IMG/VR virus record: IMGVR_UViG_3300030451_003628
Location: 1 to 20,293 of that record
Source of the DNA: a virus
Length of the DNA stretch: 20,293 nucleotides
Reading direction: 5' to 3' (one strand)
Below are positions 14,079 through 19,838 of the stretch, one piece after another; the first letter of the stretch is position 1, and the number at the start of each line of letters is the position of its first letter. Below the pieces are notes generated by a model, which was given only the letters and a program-made list of their open reading frames with translations, was not told the origin of the DNA and searched no databases. The position numbers and the translations under genes are program-made.

Positions 14079-14564
14079 TTAGTTCACCTTATCCAATATT
14101 GCGTTAACTTGCTCTAATTGATCGTTAGATAAATTATTAATTGCATCTTGATTGATTAACTTATCGCTTTTCCATACATAGTTGAAAAACGGACTATCAA
14201 TTAATTTTTGATCTGCAATAAAAGAAGTATATCTTTCTAAACAATCAGCAATAAGTTCTTGCCATTCTTGGGCAGTTGTATAATCGTTTCCATACTCAAA
14301 AGGTTTTCTAAAATACTCTACATACGCTTTGATAAATAAGACGGCGTCAAGGTCTTCTTCAAGCCATACTTCAATGCCATTAGTAAATGAAAATTGACTT
14401 ATAGAGTCTTCAAGATGTAATTCTTCTACCAATTCAATAGGCACTATTAAATAGGCGTGGCTCTCTGTATGTAAGAATTTATACGGACTACTGGTATTTC
14501 TATTTGTGCAAGTCTGCATACTAAACACCAATTCGCCGTTATCATCGTAAATTAAACTATTCAT
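14079..14564 (-). CDS. Hypothetical protein, 161 aa
   Basis: No family assigned. An N-terminal beta-rich part (SLIYDDNGELVFSMQ, then TESHAYLIVPIELVEEL at about 33-49) resembles the SHGYLxVP pattern of some phage proteins of unknown function. The C-terminal half is helical and acidic (AQEWQELIADCLERYTSF, then NNLSNDQLEQVNAILDKV). GGAG lies eight bases before the ATG. It abuts the next gene with no gap, so the pair is probably translated together. Confidence 0.68.
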   Translation of the reverse strand: MNSLIYDDNGELVFSMQTCTNRNTSSPYKFLHTESHAYLIVPIELVEELHLEDSISQFSFTNGIEVWLEEDLDAVLFIKAYVEYFRKPFEYGNDYTTAQEWQELIADCLERYTSFIADQKLIDSPFFNYVWKSDKLINQDAINNLSNDQLEQVNAILDKVN

Positions 14565-14593
14565 ATTTTTTTCTCCTAGTTAAATAATTAAAA

Positions 14594-14878
14594 TTAAGAT
14601 ACCCATTGTCTAGGCTCATATCCATGACAATCATTTTCGTATTGTTTGTCATTTTTATTTAACCTATCCATATAATGGTTAAAATGTAAGTAATCAAACA
14701 TACACCCCCATTCATTATATTCAAGCATTTGTCTAAGCCTTTTAACCTCTTCATTGATACAGGATATATCTGTCATATCTGTATCATAATCATGTAAGAC
14801 TGCAATATTTTTTGCGATCTCTTTTTTGATTAAGGTTTTAAGTTCTTTTGTTATTTCTAAAAATTCCATTTTTAACAT
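14594..14878 (-). CDS. Hypothetical helical protein, 94 aa
   Basis: Unrecognised; mainly helical at the N-terminus (FLEITKELKTLIKKEIAKNI) with an aromatic and His-rich middle (WGCMFDYLHFNHYMDRL). The ATG at 14878 overlaps the upstream stop, but GGAG is only two bases before it. An in-frame ATG at 14869 is eleven bases from the same site, so the true start is uncertain by three codons. Second gene of the 15108-13764 operon. Confidence 0.6.
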   Translation of the reverse strand: MLKMEFLEITKELKTLIKKEIAKNIAVLHDYDTDMTDISCINEEVKRLRQMLEYNEWGCMFDYLHFNHYMDRLNKNDKQYENDCHGYEPRQWVS

Positions 14879-15108
14879 TTCTCCAATTGATGAATTTTGC
14901 CAAATCTATTTAAGTCAATTAAATAACTAACGGCATCTTTCCAATTTTTAAAAGGCGTTTCTGTTTTGTAGTTCCAATTTTCGATTGAATCTTCAAAATC
15001 TTCATATGCCATGATGATGCCGTCATCTTCTTTTAAAGCACCACCCCAACATTGAACTTGTTGCCCTTTATATTTAATAGTTATGTATTCCATTTTTACT
15101 ATCTCCAT
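14872..15108 (-). CDS. Hypothetical small protein, first gene of minus operon, 78 aa
   Basis: Unrecognised. It begins with a beta-rich part (MEYITIKYKGQQVQCWGGAL) and continues with an acidic helix (AYEDFEDSIENWNYKTETPF) and KNWKDAVSYLIDLNRFGK. AGGA lies seven bases before ATG 15108; a second in-frame ATG at 15093 follows GGAG by nine bases, so either start is possible. A consensus -10 box is 15 bases upstream. Reading is leftward, divergent from the plus-strand operon. Confidence 0.6.
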   Translation of the reverse strand: MEIVKMEYITIKYKGQQVQCWGGALKEDDGIIMAYEDFEDSIENWNYKTETPFKNWKDAVSYLIDLNRFGKIHQLEKC

Positions 15109-15122
15109 TTTGTTATCCTTTT

Positions 15123-15128
15123 ATTATA
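15123..15128 (-). promoter_or_regulatory. -10 box of the leftward divergent promoter
   Basis: A perfect TATAAT on the minus strand, in the context AGGTATAATAAA, 15 bases before the first leftward gene. No good -35 is present at 17 bases (TTGTAG is 19 bases upstream), so an activator or phage factor may be needed. Confidence 0.45.
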
Positions 15129-15171
15129 CCTATCTAAGATAATTTTTCTACAATTTGTTAAACTTTTTTTA

Positions 15172-15202
15172 TTGACATTTAGTAAACAATCCTTATTATT
15201 AA
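15172..15202 (+). promoter_or_regulatory. Candidate rightward promoter of the small-gene operon
   Basis: A perfect TTGACA (15172-15177) is followed 16-19 bases later by overlapping TTATTA/TATTAA hexamers (15194-15202), a fair -10 region. The first gene's AAGGAG and ATG follow at about 30 bases. This is the only consensus -35 upstream of the plus-strand genes. Confidence 0.5.
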
Positions 15203-15231
15203 ATAATAACCATTTAAAAGGAGTATAAAGA

Positions 15232-15663
15232 ATGGCAAATCAAATAAGAAAATTTGAGTTAGATGCTATTGCTAATGAGATAGAGTCTAAACTTACTGAA
15301 AAGGCTAAACAAGTCCAATCCGACTTAGAAAAGCAATCCGACTATAAAAATATTCTGGAACTTGTAAAAATTATTAACCGCTTACAAGATCAAGAAAAGG
15401 ATATTGAAAAAAGAATATCTATTCGTGCAAAAGAGTTAAAAGAGTATCTTGAAACTTACAATCAAAATCTGAATCAAAATTTTAGTTTAGAGCATAACAG
15501 CTATAACTCTTATATGCATGAAAAAGATTCTGTTTCATGGAATACAGAAACTTGGAAACTAAGAGATCAAGTTAATAACAAACTTGCTATCGCTCTTATG
15601 TCACCTGACGCTAGAAATAGAATGTCTGAGGTTATCCAAGAAGTTGTTGATAGTCTTAGCTAA
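15232..15663 (+). CDS. Hypothetical helical protein, first gene of the rightward operon, 143 aa
   Basis: Unrecognised. Residues 8-80 are a long charged helix or coiled coil (IANEIESKLTEKAKQVQSDL, then VKIINRLQDQEKDIEKRISI), with an Asn/Gln-rich linker at about 78-95. A C-terminal helical part (RDQVNNKLAIALMSPDARNR) follows. No DNA-binding motif is clear. A strong AAGGAG precedes the ATG. Being first after the promoter, it is likely an early and well expressed protein. The stop codon falls at the edge of the structured stretch that follows. Confidence 0.75.
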   Translation: MANQIRKFELDAIANEIESKLTEKAKQVQSDLEKQSDYKNILELVKIINRLQDQEKDIEKRISIRAKELKEYLETYNQNLNQNFSLEHNSYNSYMHEKDSVSWNTETWKLRDQVNNKLAIALMSPDARNRMSEVIQEVVDSLS

Positions 15664-15865
15664 CCAAACATGCAAGGTGCTGATAGAAGAGGATACAGCT
15701 TAAAGTATAAATCCTGTTTGGTTGAATGGTGGTACAACAAGCCGTCACTGAGTAGCCAACGGCACAATCATATGAACAACGCCTTGCATAAAATCCTAAT
15801 CAGAACAATCGAAAGGTTAGGTGTAGATGTTGGTAGTTTACTACAACAAAAAACTACCACTTTTA
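15662..15865 (+). ncRNA. Candidate structured RNA with a possible pseudoknot
   Basis: The only real gap in the rightward operon. Five pairings can be drawn: AACCAAAC (15662-15669) with GTTTGGTT (15716-15723); ATGCAAGGTG (15670-15679) with CGCCTTGCAT (15780-15789), ten pairs with one G-U; AGGAT (15690-15694) with ATCCT (15711-15715); GCCGT (15741-15745) with ACGGC (15759-15763); and CCTAATC (15795-15801) with GGTTAGG (15815-15821). The first two interleave, so they form a pseudoknot or are alternative folds. A terminator-like hairpin ends the stretch. A 68-codon frame lies across it but has no ribosome site and an atypical, Trp-, Ser- and His-rich composition. No known RNA family is recognised; tRNA and tmRNA do not fit. 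Confidence 0.5.
15831..15865 (+). terminator. Terminator-like hairpin before the 15880 gene
   Basis: TGGTAGTTT (15831-15839) pairs perfectly with AAACTACCA (15851-15859) around an 11-base loop, followed by CTTTTAAT. The stem is moderate in GC and the T-run short, so read-through into the genes beyond is likely. It lies just before the AGGAG of the next gene and could act as an attenuator or as the 3' end of the candidate RNA. Confidence 0.45.
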
Positions 15866-15879
15866 ATAGGAGATAAAAA

Positions 15880-16095
15880 ATGAAAATCTATATAGTTAGT
15901 GACGAAGACGAAAATCTACATACAATGTTTTTTGGCAACAAGAAAAAAGCTATCAAATATTACAACGAACTCAAAGAAACAGAACCTGCTGAATTAAAAA
16001 CCATTGATGTAGAGCCAAACAGAAAAGGTATTTTGTTTGCTATGAAAATGGCATGTACTTATGTTGGTTCATCTTGCGGGGGTACAGAGTTATGA
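15880..16095 (+). CDS. Hypothetical small protein, 71 aa
   Basis: Unrecognised. It starts with a beta strand and an acidic turn (MKIYIVSDEDENLHTMFFGN), then a Lys-rich helix (KKKAIKYYNELKETEPAEL) and a strand, ending with a small Cys/Gly-rich tail. The fold order beta-alpha-beta is common in small phage proteins that modulate host enzymes, but nothing specific is visible. GGAG lies seven bases before the ATG. Its stop overlaps the next ATG (ATGA). Confidence 0.68.
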   Translation: MKIYIVSDEDENLHTMFFGNKKKAIKYYNELKETEPAELKTIDVEPNRKGILFAMKMACTYVGSSCGGTEL

Positions 16096-16529
16096 AAAAC
16101 AAATATCTTGATTACGGGAACTTAGCTACCTTTTTTGAAAAAGATGAATCAGTACCGCCCCGACAATTAGCTAGTATCCCGCTAGGCGATCTTGAAAAAC
16201 CAATTACTAATGGCAGAGAACTATTGGAATATCTATCCAAGTGTCTTAACAAAGACCGCTATCAATTTAGAAACAGAGGTAGAGGTAGCAGAAAAGAACA
16301 TGGCAACGCCTATGGTATCCGACTAGAACATGCTGAGTGGGTAGCTATCTATTTCCAAGAAAAAGAAAGTGTTGTAGAAAAAGAAATCTTTCAGCGTAAA
16401 AGGTGGAAAGATAGATACGAACTTCATCAAATTATTTATCAGTTATCTAAACAGCTTTACGATCATCAACAAAGATATGGTGATGATATAGAAATCGAAT
16501 TTAAAAATGTAGGAGAAAATAATGAGTAA
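16092..16529 (+). CDS. Hypothetical basic protein, 145 aa
   Basis: Unrecognised. A short N-terminal region (LDYGNLATFFEKDE) is followed by a basic Arg/Gly segment (YQFRNRGRGSRKEHGNAYG, about 57-75) and a long helix (EKEIFQRKRWKDRYELHQII, then QLSKQLYDHQQRYGDD). The Arg-rich part could bind RNA or DNA, which is inference. An upstream in-frame ATG at 16053 lies inside the previous gene; ATG 16092 is preferred because it overlaps the stop (ATGA) and has a GGGGG run nine bases away. Overlaps the next gene by eight bases. Confidence 0.65.
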   Translation: MKNKYLDYGNLATFFEKDESVPPRQLASIPLGDLEKPITNGRELLEYLSKCLNKDRYQFRNRGRGSRKEHGNAYGIRLEHAEWVAIYFQEKESVVEKEIFQRKRWKDRYELHQIIYQLSKQLYDHQQRYGDDIEIEFKNVGENNE

Positions 16530-16848
16530 TGAATTAGCAACAATTCAACAATCAAAAATAATTCATGCTGAATTAAAAAACGGAAGTAATTACAAGTATT
16601 TATGGTTGGGTAATGATCATTTTTCCGAATTGTATATGTCTTGGTTAAACGAAGATATTCTTGGAGAAAACTTTGAAAGCAATGTGGGTAAATATGAGGG
16701 AATGTTGGACTTTGATAACGCCATTTCTTACACACTTGATATGGACGAGATCAAAGACGAGCAATCAATTATAGGTATGTCTTTTGATGAAGGATTAGAA
16801 GATTCAGAGATAGTGGATTACGAATTGGAAAATATTAATTGGAGATAA
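16522..16848 (+). CDS. Hypothetical acidic protein, 108 aa
   Basis: Unrecognised; strongly acidic, with regions such as YKYLWLGNDHFSELYMSWLN and DMDEIKDEQSIIGMSFDEGL. Acidity at this level is typical of phage proteins that mimic DNA or bind basic host proteins, but no specific resemblance is seen. AGGAG lies six bases before the ATG. The stop is two bases before the next start, whose ribosome site GGAG lies within this gene's last codons. Confidence 0.65.
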   Translation: MSNELATIQQSKIIHAELKNGSNYKYLWLGNDHFSELYMSWLNEDILGENFESNVGKYEGMLDFDNAISYTLDMDEIKDEQSIIGMSFDEGLEDSEIVDYELENINWR

Positions 16849-16850
16849 AA

Positions 16851-17399
16851 ATGACTGAACCAATCGAAACAATAAAAACCAAAAACTATATTGCTGATAT
16901 TTATTACGATACTCATGCAGAAAGTCCTAGAAAAATTAACGATAATCTTGGAACGCTAATTGCATTTCATTCTAGGTATGATTTATCCGACAACGATTAT
17001 TGGCAAAAGGAAGAACTAATAAATCATGTAAAGCAAAATGATGTCTTAGCCCTACCTTTATATTTTTACGAACATGGCAACATCTCACTTTCAACAAGTG
17101 AATTTTCTTGTAAGTGGGATAGCGGTCAAGTGGGTTATATCTTTGTTTCCTATGAAGATATTATCAAGGAGTATGGAAAACTTGATATTGAAACAGCTAC
17201 TAAAGTCCTGAAAGGCGAAGTAGAAGAATATTCCCAATATGTTAATGGCGAAGTTTACGGCTACCTGATTTACAACAAAGAAGAACAATACGATTGTCCT
17301 GATAGTATCGATTCTTGTTGGGGATTTATAGGTGATGAATACATCAAAGAAGAAGTCAATTCAATTCTTAAAAAATTAGAGGAGAACAATTATGAATAA
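16851..17399 (+). CDS. Conserved protein of the WDSGQVG family, 182 aa
   Basis: This belongs to a recognisable but uncharacterised family found in many phages and mobile elements. Diagnostic blocks are YDTHAESPRKINDNLGTLIAFHSRYDL (about 19-45, given as separate conserved words PR-x(4)-NLGT and FHSRY), LALPLYFYEHGNISLSTS (66-83), FSCKWDSGQVGYIFVS (85-100) and DSCWGFIGDEY (154-164). The core looks like a compact alpha/beta domain with many conserved aromatic and acidic residues, so an enzyme is possible but unproven. The start is ATG 16851, six bases after GGAG; the upstream TTG at 16839 lies before that site and is rejected. It is the best conserved protein of the rightward operon and overlaps the next gene by eight bases. 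Confidence 0.82.
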   Translation: MTEPIETIKTKNYIADIYYDTHAESPRKINDNLGTLIAFHSRYDLSDNDYWQKEELINHVKQNDVLALPLYFYEHGNISLSTSEFSCKWDSGQVGYIFVSYEDIIKEYGKLDIETATKVLKGEVEEYSQYVNGEVYGYLIYNKEEQYDCPDSIDSCWGFIGDEYIKEEVNSILKKLEENNYE

Positions 17400-17715
17400 A
17401 CAAATATCTAAATTTGAATTTAACCAAAATCATTACCTTGAGGGAACAATTCTCTTACAGGAGTACGAGTACAAAGGATACTTCATTAGAGAGTTTGAAC
17501 AAAAACCTTGCGATAGGTGGATTAAGGCTATGCGAAGTGAGGACGGCGGATACGAAGACCTTACAGGTGATGAAAGAGGTGAAGGCGGATACGAAATCCT
17601 AGATCATACAGGGGAAATAATAGAACAAGATTTTTACTGTATGGGGGATAGTGCTACTTATAATGCAGAGGTTGAAGTAGATTTTATGCTTATGGATAAA
17701 AATGAAGTCCAATAA
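17392..17715 (+). CDS. Hypothetical acidic protein, 107 aa
   Basis: Unrecognised. The middle contains GYFIREFEQKPCDRWIKAMR, followed by an acidic Gly-rich stretch (GGYEDLTGDERGEGGYEIL) and another strand pair with CMGDSATYNAEVEVDFML. GAGGAG lies seven bases before the ATG, inside the end of the previous gene. A frame starting at 17414 is a shadow. The 3' end overlaps a small gene at 17702. Confidence 0.66.
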   Translation: MNKQISKFEFNQNHYLEGTILLQEYEYKGYFIREFEQKPCDRWIKAMRSEDGGYEDLTGDERGEGGYEILDHTGEIIEQDFYCMGDSATYNAEVEVDFMLMDKNEVQ

Positions 17716-17875
17716 ATCATACTTAGTGACAGCAACAATCAAAGTAGTTGTATTAGATTGCCTTGATGAATATGAGGCTAAAGATAAAGCTACTGATCAA
17801 ATAGACTTAGCTAGGATTGATCTAGTAGCTGAGGAAATAACAAATGCTTTCCATGTTAGAGAGGTATCAAAATGA
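17702..17875 (+). CDS. Small hypothetical protein, 57 aa
   Basis: Starts MKSNKSYLVTATIKVVVLDC and continues with an acidic helix (EYEAKDKATDQIDLARIDLV). The beta-then-acidic-helix layout resembles the next gene, so the two may be distant paralogues. The ATG lies within the end of the previous gene and the stop overlaps the next ATG (ATGA). The ribosome site is weak (GGAT), which fits translational coupling. Function unknown. Confidence 0.6.
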   Translation: MKSNKSYLVTATIKVVVLDCLDEYEAKDKATDQIDLARIDLVAEEITNAFHVREVSK

Positions 17876-18060
17876 AAATGAAATTACATATTGTTGAGAA
17901 GTTTTATTACGAAGTTGAGATTGATGATGTTAAAGACTTCGAGGACGCCAAAGAAAAGTTTTACGAAGATGCTCAAAGAATAATGCAACAGCAAATTCCA
18001 AGTAGATCAAGGTGGAACGATTATGCGGTTGAAGTTTACGACAGGGATTGGTGCGACTAA
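17872..18060 (+). CDS. Small hypothetical protein, 62 aa
   Basis: An N-terminal strand pair (MKLHIVEKFYYEVEIDDV) is followed by an acidic helix (KDFEDAKEKFYEDAQRIMQQ) and a closing strand (YAVEVYDRDWCD). The pattern of a beta hairpin, helix and last strand recurs in several genes here. The ATG overlaps the previous stop, and its stop overlaps the next ATG by one base. Unrecognised. Confidence 0.62.
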   Translation: MKMKLHIVEKFYYEVEIDDVKDFEDAKEKFYEDAQRIMQQQIPSRSRWNDYAVEVYDRDWCD

Positions 18061-18164
18061 TGGGTAAGTTAAGACAATGGTTTAGGAAATGGTTTGATAG
18101 ACAAGTAGAGAAATCATTTCAAAGACAGGCAAACAAATTATTTGAAAAGGCAAAAAGGAAATGA
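18060..18164 (+). CDS. Cationic amphipathic 34-residue peptide
   Basis: Begins MGKLRQWFRKWFDRQ and continues with QRQANKLFEKAKRK. It has twelve Lys/Arg against three Asp/Glu, and hydrophobic residues at 4, 8, 11/12, 16, 20, 24, 27/28 and 31, which would form one face of a helix. Its ATG overlaps the upstream stop (TAATG) and it ends three bases before the next small gene. Too short for a family call. Membrane-surface or nucleic-acid binding are both conceivable. Confidence 0.5.
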   Translation: MGKLRQWFRKWFDRQVEKSFQRQANKLFEKAKRK

Positions 18165-18167
18165 ACA

Positions 18168-18242
18168 ATGGCAGAAATATTTTTAATTCTAATATGGATA
18201 GCATTATTCCTATTAGATACAGATGACGGAGAAAAGAAATGA
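18168..18242 (+). CDS. Candidate 24-residue membrane micropeptide
   Basis: The frame begins MAEIFLILIWIALFLL and ends with a short acidic and basic tail (DTDDGEKK). This is one hydrophobic helix with a soluble tail. AGGA lies eight bases before the ATG, inside the end of the preceding peptide gene, and the stop overlaps the next ATG (ATGA). No family can be named. The minus-strand operon has a similar micropeptide at 12056-12112. Confidence 0.5.
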   Translation: MAEIFLILIWIALFLLDTDDGEKK

Positions 18243-18466
18243 CACTTAAAAAGCGTATGGGATTCATAAATCAATCAACGGATGCTGAAAACAATTTAAA
18301 GATTGGAGAACTTGTAAATATTCTAATGCAATTTAATCCTAAAGATGAATTGATATTCAATCATTCAACAGATGATGGTATTGCAAGTTGCAAATTAAAG
18401 ACTGTTATAGAAACTGAGTTAGGTGCAGAAATAACAACAGAGGAGATCAAAGATGACCAACAATAA
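18239..18466 (+). CDS. Small hypothetical protein, 75 aa
   Basis: Unrecognised. It contains NNLKIGELVNILMQFNPKDE, a helix ending in an NPxDE-like turn, then LIFNHSTDDGIASCKLKTVI. A segment of the form L-x(6)-FNPxDE(L/V) recalls small phage proteins of the 'L..L..LDPDAEV' type that describe paired strands after a helix, an uncertain memory. The C-terminal TTEEIKDDQQ is encoded by the ribosome site of the following gene. Confidence 0.62.
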   Translation: MTLKKRMGFINQSTDAENNLKIGELVNILMQFNPKDELIFNHSTDDGIASCKLKTVIETELGAEITTEEIKDDQQ

Positions 18467-18662
18467 AATAACGATTGATGAAGTAGCTGATATGTTAGGT
18501 GCATCTAACATTCCACCTGAGATTGATTACAGGATCAAAGAATGTGCTACTAAAGGTTGTGTAGCAGTTGTTTATTTTTACGAAGATAAACTTAACGACC
18601 AAGATCAAAAAACTACTATGGGTTGGTCTGAATGGGTAAATCATAATGGAGGTATAAAATGA
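18453..18662 (+). CDS. Small hypothetical protein, 69 aa
   Basis: Unrecognised. The N-terminal part ITIDEVADMLGASNIPPEID could form a helix-turn-helix-like pair, though this is not convincing. The C-terminal part (CVAVVYFYEDKLNDQDQ, then GWSEWVNHNG) is mixed. GAGGAG lies seven bases before the ATG, and the stop overlaps the next ATG (ATGA). Confidence 0.62.
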   Translation: MTNNKITIDEVADMLGASNIPPEIDYRIKECATKGCVAVVYFYEDKLNDQDQKTTMGWSEWVNHNGGIK

Positions 18663-18841
18663 TATTAAGAGTTGTTCATTGTCTAAAGTGCGATAACTTA
18701 TATGGCGAAAAAAATAAGTTTATTGAAGTGTGTCCTTTTTGCGGAAACGAAGATACGCAAAAAACAGTCTATCTATCTGAAGAAGGAGATATGTATAAAG
18801 AGTTTATGGGAGAACTAAATGAAAATATTTGTAGCAATTAA
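18659..18841 (+). CDS. Small zinc-ribbon-like protein, 60 aa
   Basis: Two CxxC-type pairs, HCLKCD (8-13) and VCPFCGNED (24-32), spaced by about 13 residues form a probable zinc ribbon. Small phage zinc ribbons often bind nucleic acid or host proteins; the partner here is unknown. The remaining C-terminal part is an acidic helix. GGAGG lies six bases before the ATG, a strong site within the end of the previous gene. Overlaps the next gene by 23 bases. Confidence 0.68.
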   Translation: MILRVVHCLKCDNLYGEKNKFIEVCPFCGNEDTQKTVYLSEEGDMYKEFMGELNENICSN

Positions 18842-18980
18842 TATGTGGGAAGGTTTAGTTGAAGATGTTAGAGCATTTAAAACTAAGCCAAAGAATATAA
18901 AACCTTTAGATGAACATGCTGATAATGGACATCTAATTTACGAACTAGAAGTTGAGGAGAATGATAATGAAAACATTTAA
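18819..18980 (+). CDS. Small hypothetical protein, 53 aa
   Basis: Starts MKIFVAINMWEGLVEDVRAF and ends with a helix-breaking acidic tail containing LIYELEVEEN. GGAG lies six bases before the ATG. Both ends overlap neighbours by 23 and 14 bases, in line with the packing of this operon. The layout (strand, turn, strand with VEDVRAF) suggests a compact beta domain. Unrecognised. Confidence 0.58.
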   Translation: MKIFVAINMWEGLVEDVRAFKTKPKNIKPLDEHADNGHLIYELEVEENDNENI

Positions 18981-19179
18981 AGTAATTAGAAGTTGGACAG
19001 GGTATTCAGAAATAACTGTTCAAGCCAAAGATGAAGAACATGCTGATCTTTTAGTTTCGGAAGGCGATTACGATACTGATAACGAAGTTTTAACAGGAAA
19101 CGGATTAAGCTATGGGTATAACAATGAAGAAACAATTGATATCCAAGAGGTAAAAGAAAATAGAGGAGAACAAAGATGA
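18967..19179 (+). CDS. Small conserved phage protein (GYSEITV type), 70 aa
   Basis: The pattern FKVIRSWTGYSEITVQAKDE followed by EEHADLLVSEGDYDTDNEVL and YGYNNEETIDIQEV resembles a small beta-alpha-beta family common in marine phages and of unknown function. The start is ATG 18967, seven bases after GAGGAG; an upstream TTG at 18952 lies inside that site and is rejected. Its stop overlaps the next ATG (ATGA). Acidic. Confidence 0.68.
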   Translation: MKTFKVIRSWTGYSEITVQAKDEEHADLLVSEGDYDTDNEVLTGNGLSYGYNNEETIDIQEVKENRGEQR

Positions 19180-19355
19180 ATAATAATTTTAAGCCAATAC
19201 ATTTTTATAATCATAGTACCAATGAAAGTTTTCAAATAACTTCAAGGGAAGGATTGATAAATTGGATAAACGATTTTACAGAAAATCATAATGCTTTTAA
19301 TAGCTATGAGGAATTAAAAGAAAGATGTTTAGAAGAGAACGAAGATGCTGGTTAA
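19176..19355 (+). CDS. Small hypothetical protein, 59 aa
   Basis: Unrecognised. It contains FKPIHFYNHSTNESFQITSR and a helix (GLINWINDFTENHNAF, then YEELKERCLEENED). GAGGAG lies seven bases before the ATG, and the ATG overlaps the previous stop. The end LEENED is encoded by the ribosome site of the next gene. Confidence 0.6.
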   Translation: MNNNFKPIHFYNHSTNESFQITSREGLINWINDFTENHNAFNSYEELKERCLEENEDAG

Positions 19356-19515
19356 AGTTTACTTTGAAACATTTAAAGGCTCATACGCTGAAGAGATAGC
19401 AACATTCAATGATGAAGAAACCTATGATGCTTGTTATCCAATTCTGGAAAAGATAGCCAAGAAACATAGGTACATATTAACTGAATCACTTATAGAGGAG
19501 AACGAAGATGTATGA
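19345..19515 (+). CDS. Small conserved-looking protein (YFET..YAE type), 56 aa
   Basis: The pattern VKVYFETFKGSYAEEIATF, then DEETYDACYPILEKIAKKH and LTESLIEEN, resembles short phage proteins with a strand-turn-strand-helix layout, recalled without a function. GAAGAG supplies the ribosome site seven to eight bases before the ATG. Overlaps neighbours by 11 and 8 bases. Ends in EENEDV, again encoded by a ribosome site. Confidence 0.62.
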   Translation: MLVKVYFETFKGSYAEEIATFNDEETYDACYPILEKIAKKHRYILTESLIEENEDV

Positions 19516-19639
19516 CGAAGAACTAATTAAAGAAGCCGTTGATATTGTTATCGGTGATGACGGCTATAAAAGTGCAGAAGTTTTAGAAGTGTTAAAATTA
19601 TTAAAGAAGGAGTATCAAAATGAAATGGCAACAAGATAA
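19508..19639 (+). CDS. Small hypothetical helical protein, 43 aa
   Basis: Encodes MYDEELIKEAVDIVIGDDGY, then an acidic and basic helix (KSAEVLEVLKLLKKEYQNE). GGAG of a GAGGAG block lies seven bases before the ATG, and the 3' end overlaps the next gene by 20 bases. Its whole frame lies between two well-supported genes, which favours it being real. Unrecognised. Confidence 0.55.
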   Translation: MYDEELIKEAVDIVIGDDGYKSAEVLEVLKLLKKEYQNEMATR

Positions 19640-19838
19640 TTGGACAGAACTAAAAACAGAGGACGATCAAATTCTTGATGTTAATTTTTGGACAGATGAT
19701 ATTACAGGCAAACAATACATTTCTTTTTATCCTACTTTTGCAAATCATCAAGAATGGTTAGATACTAACGCTACTGAATCTCTAGCAACATACAGAGTAA
19801 TTTTAGAGGAGAAACCTAATGACGCAATACAACGATAA
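19620..19838 (+). CDS. Small hypothetical protein, 72 aa
   Basis: Unrecognised; Trp- and Asp-rich, with WTELKTEDDQILDVNFWTDD and YISFYPTFANHQEWLDTNAT. Probably a beta-rich small domain. AAGGAG precedes the ATG by six to seven bases. Its C-terminal LEEKPND is encoded by the ribosome site of the following gene, which it overlaps by 20 bases. Confidence 0.65.
   Translation: MKWQQDNWTELKTEDDQILDVNFWTDDITGKQYISFYPTFANHQEWLDTNATESLATYRVILEEKPNDAIQR

Noticed and set aside
15662-15723. tRNA or tmRNA suggested by the 5'/3' pairing CCAAACA with TGTTTGG
   Set aside because: The enclosed length is too short for a tRNA, no anticodon or T-loop consensus is present, and no tmRNA signature is seen.
15670-15876. 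A 68-codon plus-strand reading frame in the gap after the first operon gene
   Set aside because: There is no Shine-Dalgarno site before the ATG, the composition is unlike its neighbours (many Trp, Ser, His and Arg), and the frame runs through strong helices and a terminator-like hairpin. A structured RNA explains the interval better.
16466-16735. Minus-strand 89-codon frame
   Set aside because: It is antisense to two overlapping plus-strand genes with good start signals.
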